Assembly: GCA_002712305.1 (NCBI GenBank)
Contig: PATE01000031.1
Coordinates: 1 to 12,557 of the forward strand
From: Gemmatimonadota bacterium
GTDB taxonomy: Bacteria > Latescibacterota > UBA2968 > UBA8231
Direction: 5' to 3'
Length of the DNA stretch: 12,557 nt
Translations under genes and position numbers: made by a program
The notes under the pieces: generated by a model
Told to the model about the DNA's origin: nothing
The model's database searches: none
The model's input: the letters and a program-made list of their open reading frames with translations, nothing else
Part shown: one piece after another, positions 7,313 to 12,557 of the stretch
How the letters are laid out: every line of letters starts with the position of its first letter
Position numbering within the stretch: position 1 is the stretch's first letter

Positions 7313-7350
7313 ATGCGGTATTCGTGCAAAGTCAACCACAAAAGTCTACT

Positions 7351-8103
7351 ATGCTCATTGCCAACCCCCAGGGCCACTATCACTTCCTCAAGGGGATCGA
7401 TCCCTACTCCTGTGGCGTCGTGGCCGATCCAGGGTACGAGATTGTCTTCGTCACCCTCCGGTCACCGACGTCCTGGAAGGAGGGATTCCACCTAATCGAT
7501 CGTCATCTGGAAAAAGCGGAATGCGATCGTACATCACTGTGCAGCATTCAGTTACGATGCCCTGCGCCCTACCCGATGCAGGGATTCATCGACTTCAATG
7601 AGACCTACTGTCAGGTGCTGAAGGATTGGGGGCTCTACCTCGACAACCTCAATCCCCTTGCACGAACGAATGTCTCTCCCGCCTATTCGCCCCCGACGGA
7701 GCCGCAGATGCACGCCTTCGGCTACATCGTGAAGGCCGAATCCGACCAGGTGAAGCCCAGTCTTGTCGTCGCTGGTGCGGGCGAATTGCGCGACGGTGTA
7801 CTCGATGAGGCAGGCATTATCTGTCGTGGGGACACCTCACCTGAGGCGATGCGGAAGAAGGCGGATTACGTGATGAAGGTGATGGAGACCCGTCTCGACG
7901 GATTGGGCGCCCGCTGGGATCTGCTGAACGTTATCAATGTTTACACCGTCTATCCCATCGACGGGTTTCACGAAGACATCATCCTGAACCGTCTCGGCCC
8001 CGCTCGTCGCATGGGTGTCCATCTGCACGACACCCGACCACCGGTGGAAGGCATCGATTTCGAGATGGACATGCGGGGCGTCAACCGAGAGTTGGTACTG
8101 TAA
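7351..8103 (+). CDS. RidA/YjgF-like protein, possibly 2-aminomuconate deaminase type (CnbZ-like)
   Basis: A 250-residue protein. Opening residues MLIANPQGHYHFLKGI, then PYSCGVVADPGYEIVFVTL (18-36), and a second half with VVAGAGELRDG (139-149), PEAMRKKADYVMKVMETRL (164-182) and NVINVYTVYPI (193-203) follow the pattern of long RidA-superfamily proteins. RidA proteins hydrolyse reactive enamines and imines; the long branch includes 2-amino-5-chloromuconate deaminase CnbZ. The call to this branch is from memory of the pattern and moderately sure; the substrate is not. The ATG at 7351 starts at the family N terminus. No good ribosome site is seen, and a GTG at 7324 is an in-frame alternative. The frame stays open upstream to 7042 but would run over the divergent gene. 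It overlaps the convergent phosphopantetheinyl transferase gene by 23 bp. Confidence 0.75.
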   Translation: MLIANPQGHYHFLKGIDPYSCGVVADPGYEIVFVTLRSPTSWKEGFHLIDRHLEKAECDRTSLCSIQLRCPAPYPMQGFIDFNETYCQVLKDWGLYLDNLNPLARTNVSPAYSPPTEPQMHAFGYIVKAESDQVKPSLVVAGAGELRDGVLDEAGIICRGDTSPEAMRKKADYVMKVMETRLDGLGARWDLLNVINVYTVYPIDGFHEDIILNRLGPARRMGVHLHDTRPPVEGIDFEMDMRGVNRELVL

Positions 8104-8839
8104 GCTCCAGCCAGTCGATGTTCGGCGCACCTCCAGAGACACACAGCGCCCCCGCCATGGCCGGTCCGGGATCCACATCCTGCAGCCACCAATGATGCGC
8201 CGAGCCCTCTACCACCGACAACAACTCGGCGGGCAGCGACCGGTCAACGCGTACGACGAATTTCCCCAGCCCCAGTGTGATTCCGCGCCCCGTCGCTTTC
8301 ATGTACGCTTCCTTCGACGTCCAGCAGCGAAAGAATCCTGACCGTCGCTGATCGGGATTTAGCGCCATGAGCTCCGCCAGCTCCGGGCCTGCGAAGAAAC
8401 GACGAGCCACTCGTTCCCATCCCACCTCGCGCTGCGTGCGTTCCACATCGACACCGAGATCGCGCCCGCGCGCAAAAGCCATGAGCGCTGCGTTTCCTGA
8501 GTGACTCACATTGAAGTGGAGATCCGTCTTCGGATGCTGGAGAAACGGCTTGCCGTGTTCAGCGTAGGCGAATTCCAGCTGGTGCGGCTCTGTTTCCAGA
8601 TAGGCACCGAGCAGATGGCGCAGGGTTCCACGGGCCACTGCAAAACGCTGAGATTGTCGAGAGGCTCGGAAGCGATCGGCGCGAGCCCGCTCACCGTCGT
8701 CGAGTAACGCGTGGCATCCTTCGTAGACCGCATCGGAGGCGTCAAGGTCGATGCGCCAGAGGTGAACGCCGTCGCCGGCGATGGCCGGGGGCCGGTCGAC
8801 GGAGCGCCAAATGCATGAATGGGGAGATGAGTTGGGCAT
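8081..8839 (-). CDS. 4'-phosphopantetheinyl transferase, Sfp type
   Basis: A 252-residue Sfp-family enzyme that moves 4'-phosphopantetheine from CoA to a serine of acyl, peptidyl or polyketide carrier proteins. Motifs in order: the RGTLRHLLGAYL region at 70-81, HGKPFL at 95-100, FNVSHSG at 109-115, LGVDVE at 128-133 with D131 and E133 as magnesium ligands, and RCWTSKEAYMKATGRG at 171-186 with W173, K176 and E177. Length is near the family's 220-250. The start at 8839 gives a lead of about 23 residues before the conserved VHLWRIDL; no Shine-Dalgarno is visible. It lies 33 bp after the response regulator gene on the same strand, probably in one transcript. No carrier protein, NRPS or PKS gene is in the window, so it must serve a distant pathway. 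Confidence 0.93.
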   Translation of the reverse strand: MPNSSPHSCIWRSVDRPPAIAGDGVHLWRIDLDASDAVYEGCHALLDDGERARADRFRASRQSQRFAVARGTLRHLLGAYLETEPHQLEFAYAEHGKPFLQHPKTDLHFNVSHSGNAALMAFARGRDLGVDVERTQREVGWERVARRFFAGPELAELMALNPDQRRSGFFRCWTSKEAYMKATGRGITLGLGKFVVRVDRSLPAELLSVVEGSAHHWWLQDVDPGPAMAGALCVSGGAPNIDWLELTVPTLG

Positions 8840-8871
8840 GACAGCAAAAGTAGCTGCCTGGCGAGGTCTGT

Positions 8872-8890
8872 GTCAGATCAGCGATCTGAC
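8872..8890. repeat. Inverted repeat across the response regulator stop codon
   Basis: Perfect 8 bp arms GTCAGATC (8872-8879) and GATCTGAC (8883-8890) with a 3 nt loop. The TGA of the response regulator lies inside the left arm. No U tract follows on the minus strand, so it is not a standard terminator. It could reduce read-through into the phosphopantetheinyl transferase gene or shield an mRNA end. The pairing is visible; the role is inference. Confidence 0.5.
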
Positions 8891-9268
8891 CTCATGAACT
8901 GTGCTCCTCCTTGTGGAATCCTGCAGTCGTCGAATCCCTTCGATCAGGCCCTCGACGCGACATGGTTTCTGTAGATAACCATAGGCGCCGTGCTGGAAGG
9001 CCAGCGAAGAGCTGGCCGCATTGCCCACAGCGGAGAGGATGACCACTGCCAGATTTGGTGCCAGCTCGTGTGCCTTGGTCATCAGTTCGATACCACCCAT
9101 CTCCGGCATCTCGAGATCGCTGATGACGATGTCGGGGCAGTCCTGTCTCAACATCTCAAGTGCATCATGGCCATTGCTGGCCGCACGCAGATGGTGCCCG
9201 CGATCTCGCAGGGCGTCCCCCATGACGCGCAGGAAGGTGGAGTCGTCGTCGACGAGCAGGATATTCAC
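8873..9268 (-). CDS. Single-domain response regulator (CheY-like receiver)
   Basis: A 131-residue receiver domain without an output domain. It shows the acidic pocket D7-D8, the phospho-acceptor D51 in VISDLEMPE, the conserved serine S79 in VVILSAVG, and K101-P102 in GYLQKPCR. These are all the residues needed for phosphorylation by a histidine kinase. The last 20 residues (DSTRRSTVHEVRSLI) are a short tail and not a DNA-binding domain, so it probably works by protein contact, as CheY or Spo0F do. The start is a GTG at 9268; an ATG at 9282 is out of frame. The start lies in a run of three imperfect 14 bp repeats. The next gene on the strand is the phosphopantetheinyl transferase, 33 bp away. 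No kinase gene is in view. Confidence 0.93.
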   Translation of the reverse strand: MNILLVDDDSTFLRVMGDALRDRGHHLRAASNGHDALEMLRQDCPDIVISDLEMPEMGGIELMTKAHELAPNLAVVILSAVGNAASSSLAFQHGAYGYLQKPCRVEGLIEGIRRLQDSTRRSTVHEVRSLI

Positions 9269-9297
9269 GGCAGGATCTTCATGGCAGAATCTTCGAA
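9256..9297. repeat. Three imperfect tandem 14 bp repeats over the response regulator start
   Basis: On the plus strand: GCAGGATATTCACG (9256-9269), GCAGGATCTTCATG (9270-9283) and GCAGAATCTTCGAA (9284-9297). Units 1 and 2 match at 12 of 14 positions, units 2 and 3 at 10 of 14. On the minus strand unit 1 holds the GTG start and the first codons of the response regulator, and unit 2 holds an out-of-frame ATG reading MKIL and then proline and stop. It looks like a local duplication of the gene's own start region. Confidence 0.6.
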
Positions 9298-9304
9298 GTG
9301 GCGC

Positions 9305-10048
9305 TCACGGACTGATCTGCACCGCGAGGTCGAAGAAGTCGGCAAAGAGGAAGAAGTCGGCAAAGAGGAAGAAGTCGGGGAAGTTGACGGAGCCGTCCCC
9401 ATTGAGATCAAACCGTGCATCCTGCGTGCCGAAGGCATCCGCACAGAGGAAGAAGTCGTCGAGATTCACCCCGGCCGAGCCGTCGAAATCACCCGGCAGA
9501 TCCAGTTCAATGGCATCGCTGCGTAGTGCCACGAGAGCCGAAACCGCACGGATCTCGTCCTCCACATCCAGGCGGTCGAGGGTTACTTCCGTCAGCACGA
9601 TCTCCGTCTGGCCGTCGAAACCCTCCTGCACACGGAATCGCAGGGACCCCAGCGTGGCGGGCCCACTCGCCCCCGAACCACCACTCAGCGATGTCCCTCC
9701 CACCGTGAGTTGCCCGGGCAACTGACTCACCAACGGCACCAGCCTCGGCAGGAAGTCACCCTGCACAAAACTGCCCGGTACATAGGCGACTTCCATCGCG
9801 TCGAAGGAGAGCTGTCCCGATTATCCACGAACCGGTTGCCTGTCGACGATGACCAGTTCGATCGTATACAGCAGACCTACCGCAACGTTTCCGAGCATGC
9901 GAAGACCCTGGTTTCCTGGCCCGACGATGAAGTCGAGCAGCACGGGCGAATCACCCTCGCCGCCAAGGGCCTGCAGCTCCAGTTCTACCGTGCTTCTTCT
10001 CGAGGGCGTCCTGCGAATCGTCATCGTTGACTTCGATCTGGACCCTGA
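9305..10048 (-). pseudogene. Cohesin-like plus dockerin-like secreted protein, C-terminal part, split by an in-frame TAA
   Basis: One continuous frame with a single TAA (9821-9823). Before the stop: VELELQALGGEGD, then LLDFIVGPGNQGLR and YTIELVIVDRQPVRG. After it: SGQLSFDAMEVAYVPGSF, LTVGGTSLSGGSG, and LGSLRFRVQEGF. Together they form one cohesin-like beta-sandwich; the stop replaces the residue, probably Trp, expected in RG-x-SGQ. The end is a dockerin-like pair of EF-hand-type repeats, GDFDGSAGVNLDDFFLCADAFG and FDLNGDGSVNFPDFFLFAD. Such proteins are exported and bind or anchor at the cell surface, but no start codon with signal peptide is found: the frame opens at another TAA (10049-10051). 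A different frame upstream (reading VQIEVNDDDSQDAL) may be a further shifted piece. It was probably longer and is now decayed. Confidence 0.75.
9332..9378. repeat. 18 bp in-frame tandem repeat in the dockerin-like end
   Basis: The unit GAAGAAGTCGGCAAAGAG occurs at 9332-9349 and 9350-9367, with a partial third copy (11 bp) at 9368-9378. On the minus strand each unit adds LFADFF, making FFLFADFFLFADFF after the second calcium loop. Because 18 is a multiple of three, the frame is kept. This is a perfect copy, so it is recent, unlike the older TAA interruption or the lost 5' end. Confidence 0.85.
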
Positions 10049-10108
10049 TTAGCCTAAAGCGCAAATCGACTCAGAAGATCGCCACTTACGATTCCCCCAG
10101 GAGCACGT

Positions 10109-12418
10109 GTGACCATGGGTACGAAGCCCACCTATCCGGACATGACCGACAACGGCCGCTATAACATCATCGGCACACGTCCAATTCGCCACGATGGCGA
10201 GGACAAAGTGACGGGACGCGCCGTGTATGGCGCTGACGTGAGACCTGCCGACCTGCTACACGGAAAGATGCTGCGCAGCCCCCACGCCCACGCCCGCATC
10301 AAGAGCATCGACACGTCCAAGGCGCTCCAGGTTGAGGGTGTTCACGCCGTCGCCACCGCTGACGACCTGGTATCCACCGTCGACAAGATGTCGAGCATCG
10401 GTGAAACGACCGTCAACATCCGCGAGCTTGCATCGAACTCGCTTGCTTCAGGCAAGGTGCTGTACAAGGGGCATGCCATCGCTGCCGTCGCCGCCGCGAA
10501 CCCGCACATCGCGGAGGAAGCTCTTCAGCTGATCGATGTTGAATACGAGGTACTTCCTGCCGTCGTCGACGTGCTCGAAGCCATGAAGGATGGCGCCCCC
10601 CTGCTCGACGAGAATCGCACGACAAGAGAGTTGGGCGAAGATTCGGGCAAGAAATCGAACATCGCCTCCCACAACCAACAGGACATGGGCGACATTCAGG
10701 CTGGTTTTGCTCAAGCTGATGTGGTCGTTGAGCGGGAGTTTCGCACGGCCACGATCCACCAGGGGTATATCGAACCCCACGTGACCACCGTCCTGTGGAA
10801 ACAAGACGGCTCCATCACGGTTTGGGTCAGCACGCAGGGCGCTTTCCAGATTCGCGAGCAGGTCGCTGAGGTGCTGCAGGTACCGATCTCGAAAGTGAAG
10901 GTAATTCCCTGTGAGATTGGCGGTGGCTTTGGTGGCAAGTTCCCCATCTATCTGGAACCTGCGGCGGCAGTGTTGTCTCACAAGACCGGTCACCCCGTCA
11001 AGATGGCGATGACGCGAGCCGAAGTGTTCGAAGGTTCGGGACCCGCGCCAGGCGGCTACATCAAGTGCAAGATGGGCGTCACCAATGATGGTCGCATCGT
11101 CGCTGCCGAAGCCTACATGGCCTACGAAGCGGGTGCGTTCCCCGGGTCGGCCGTAGGGGCAGGTGCAGCCTGCATCTTTTCGCCGTACAACATCCCGAAT
11201 GTTCACATCGATGCTTTCGACGTGGTCCTGAACAAACCCAGGTCCACAGCTTATCGAGCCCCGGGGGCGCCGAATGCGGCGCATGCTTCCGAGTCGGTTC
11301 TCGATGAGTTGGCTGCCAAGATCGGTATGGATCCGCTCGAGATTCGCTTGAAGAACTCAGCCCGTGAGGGCACACGCCGTGCCGATGGCACGGTGTTCAA
11401 GCAGATCGGTTGTGAAGAGACGGTGCAGGCCTCGATCGACTCAGAGCACTACAAGAGCCCGAAGGCGCCTGGTGTCGGACGCGGTGTAGCGAGTGGTTTC
11501 TGGTTCAACGGGGGCGGCCAGTCGGCGGCAGCGATCGTCGTGGCAACAGATGGCACGGTAAGTCTGCTGGAGGGATCGACCGACATCGGTGGTTCGAGAG
11601 CCTCCATGGCGATGATCGTGGCAGAGACCCTGGGAATTGGCATCGACGATGTGAAGCCAGCCGTCGTCGACACCGATTCGATCGGTTATCACGACGGCAC
11701 AGGTGGCAGTCGGGTGACCTACGCCACCGGGCACGCCTGTTACAATGCCGCCCTCGACGTTCAGGAGAAGATGGCGGAACGTGCGGCGCAGCAACTGGAA
11801 GTGGAAGAAGGCAGCGTCGAATGGCGCGACAATACCTTCGTGTGCACATCCGATCCGTCGAAGTCGCTGACCTTCGCTGAAGTCGCAGCTCAGCAGGGCT
11901 CGACGGGAGGCCCCATCGAAGGCACGGGCTCCATCAACGCCTCGGGTGCGGGAAATGCCTTTGCGACACACATCGTCGATGTCGCGGTCGATGAAGAGAC
12001 AGGCAAGGTTCAGGTCCTTCGCTACACAGCTGTTCAGGACGTGGGCAAGGCGATCCATCCGAGTTACGTGGAAGGACAGATCCAGGGGGGTGCCGTCCAG
12101 GGCATCGGTTGGGCGCTGACGGAGGGTTACTTCTACAACGAGGACGGGGCGATGGCCAATCCAACGTTCCTCGACTACCGAATGCCGACCGCGCTGGATC
12201 TGCCCATGGTCGAATGTATTCTCGTGGAAGTTCCGAATCCGGCCAGTCCCCACGGCATACGTGGTGTCGGCGAGGTGCCCATCGTACCGCCCATGGCGGC
12301 CATCGCCAATGCCATCCACGATGCCATCGATGTGCGCCTCACCGAGTTGCCCATGAGCCCCGACAAGGTACTTGGGGGTTTGCAGGGCTCCAGCCAGTTC
12401 GGCGAAGCTGCTGGCTGA
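10109..12418 (+). CDS. Xanthine dehydrogenase family molybdopterin-binding (large) subunit
   Basis: A 769-residue large subunit of the molybdenum hydroxylase family (xanthine dehydrogenase, aldehyde oxidase, CO dehydrogenase, 4-hydroxybenzoyl-CoA reductase). The a/b hammerhead domain covers about 30-150 (KVTGRAVYGADV, LRSPHAHARI). The molybdopterin domains follow, with QGAFQIREQV (243-252), GGGFGGK (271-277), the active-site loop AYRAPGAPNA (381-390) and the catalytic glutamate E722 in GIRGVGE. The loop lacks the AYRCSFR of true form I CO dehydrogenase, so CO oxidation is not supported; the substrate is probably an N-heterocycle or aldehyde. GTG at 10109 sits 5 nt after AGGAG; ATG at 10115 is an alternative. 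No signal peptide is seen. The FAD and 2Fe-2S subunits are absent on both sides within the window, and a terminator follows directly. Confidence 0.93.
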   Translation: MTMGTKPTYPDMTDNGRYNIIGTRPIRHDGEDKVTGRAVYGADVRPADLLHGKMLRSPHAHARIKSIDTSKALQVEGVHAVATADDLVSTVDKMSSIGETTVNIRELASNSLASGKVLYKGHAIAAVAAANPHIAEEALQLIDVEYEVLPAVVDVLEAMKDGAPLLDENRTTRELGEDSGKKSNIASHNQQDMGDIQAGFAQADVVVEREFRTATIHQGYIEPHVTTVLWKQDGSITVWVSTQGAFQIREQVAEVLQVPISKVKVIPCEIGGGFGGKFPIYLEPAAAVLSHKTGHPVKMAMTRAEVFEGSGPAPGGYIKCKMGVTNDGRIVAAEAYMAYEAGAFPGSAVGAGAACIFSPYNIPNVHIDAFDVVLNKPRSTAYRAPGAPNAAHASESVLDELAAKIGMDPLEIRLKNSAREGTRRADGTVFKQIGCEETVQASIDSEHYKSPKAPGVGRGVASGFWFNGGGQSAAAIVVATDGTVSLLEGSTDIGGSRASMAMIVAETLGIGIDDVKPAVVDTDSIGYHDGTGGSRVTYATGHACYNAALDVQEKMAERAAQQLEVEEGSVEWRDNTFVCTSDPSKSLTFAEVAAQQGSTGGPIEGTGSINASGAGNAFATHIVDVAVDEETGKVQVLRYTAVQDVGKAIHPSYVEGQIQGGAVQGIGWALTEGYFYNEDGAMANPTFLDYRMPTALDLPMVECILVEVPNPASPHGIRGVGEVPIVPPMAAIANAIHDAIDVRLTELPMSPDKVLGGLQGSSQFGEAAG

Positions 12419-12440
12419 ATACCTGCGACACTAAACGAAG

Positions 12441-12480
12441 AGGGCCACCGACTTGTGAATGTCGGTGGCCCTTTCTTGTT
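12441..12480. terminator. Strong intrinsic terminator after the molybdenum subunit gene
   Basis: A perfect 12 bp stem, AGGGCCACCGAC (12441-12452) and GTCGGTGGCCCT (12461-12472), with an 8 nt loop, followed by TTCTTGTT. It starts 22 bp after the stop at 12418. On the minus strand the stem is followed by CTTCGTTT, so it may also end the gene arriving from the right edge. Confidence 0.88.
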
Positions 12481-12503
12481 CTTGGCTTTGGAGGTCGCTT
12501 CCG

Positions 12504-12557
12504 TCAGCGCGTGGCCAGGGCCGACGCAACGGTGTTTTTGAATTCGTCTGCCTGTAT
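12504..12557 (-). CDS. Possible C-terminal end of a minus-strand gene
   Basis: Read leftward from the edge, 17 codons give IQADEFKNTVASALATR and then TGA (12504-12506). The residues look like an ordinary helical protein tail, and the stop lies 24 bp from a hairpin that could serve as a shared bidirectional terminator. The piece is too short to assign a family. It may equally be chance, since an open frame of 54 bases carries little weight. Confidence 0.35.
   Translation of the reverse strand: MQADEFKNTVASALATR

Noticed and set aside
7042-7350. N-terminal extension of the RidA-like protein by 103 residues
   Set aside because: It would overlap the divergent Ala/Pro-rich gene and the palindrome, and the family begins at MLIANPQG (7351).
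9821-9823. Read-through or reassignment of TAA as a sense codon
   Set aside because: The RidA-like gene ends in TAA at the expected length and other genes use TGA and TAG as normal stops, so a decayed gene is simpler.
10448-11284. Minus-strand open frame of 278 codons inside the molybdenum subunit gene
   Set aside because: Antisense to conserved domains including GGGFGGK; no ribosome site and no family features.
10109-12418. Form I carbon monoxide dehydrogenase large subunit (CoxL)
   Set aside because: The diagnostic AYRCSFR loop is absent; the loop reads AYRAPGAPNA.
1-12557. CRISPR array, tRNA, rRNA, insertion sequence or attachment site
   Set aside because: No regularly spaced repeats, no RNA gene signatures and no transposase or integrase motifs were found on either strand.

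Overview
The window is GC-rich bacterial DNA (roughly 60% G+C by eye) with densely packed, leaderless or AGGAG/GAGG-led genes on both strands. No rRNA, tRNA, transposase, phage gene or CRISPR array was seen. A C-terminal cohesin-like plus dockerin-like module with repeated DFFLFAD blocks is a style I associate with Latescibacterota, Poribacteria and related uncultured marine or sponge lineages. That is a weak taxonomic hint, and no marker gene here settles the lineage.

Left part (1-4430). A DCC-family (DUF393) thiol protein runs off the left edge on the minus strand. Divergent from it is a plus-strand operon: a zinc-free quinone oxidoreductase, a GFA-type zinc protein whose frame is broken by two compensating single-base shifts, a C45-family N-terminal-nucleophile hydrolase/acyltransferase, and a CehA/McbA-type PHP metallohydrolase. 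Joints are 8 nt and 4 nt overlaps and a 23 nt gap, closed by a GC-rich hairpin. The set looks like cytoplasmic breakdown of an amide, carbamate or ester compound followed by redox handling, but no substrate can be named from sequence.

Middle (4430-7190, all minus strand). A complete thioredoxin reductase gene is followed 68 bp downstream by a second, synonymously diverged copy of its last 13 codons, a relic of another trxB allele. Upstream of trxB lie a GRHPR-like glyoxylate/hydroxypyruvate reductase and a small unrecognised Ala/Pro-rich protein with its own intrinsic terminator.

Right part (7190-12557). A RidA-like (CnbZ-like) protein is preceded by a perfect 16 bp palindrome. It converges, with a 23 bp overlap, on a minus-strand pair made of a single-domain response regulator and an Sfp-type phosphopantetheinyl transferase. 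Upstream of that pair is a decayed cohesin/dockerin gene interrupted by an in-frame TAA. Divergent from it is a lone xanthine-dehydrogenase-family molybdenum subunit ending at a strong terminator, with neither its FAD nor its 2Fe-2S partner in view. A possible gene end on the minus strand touches the right edge.

The clearest surprises are the trxB 3' relic, the twice-shifted GFA frame inside a coupled operon, the TAA-split cohesin gene, and several short repeats and palindromes at gene boundaries.
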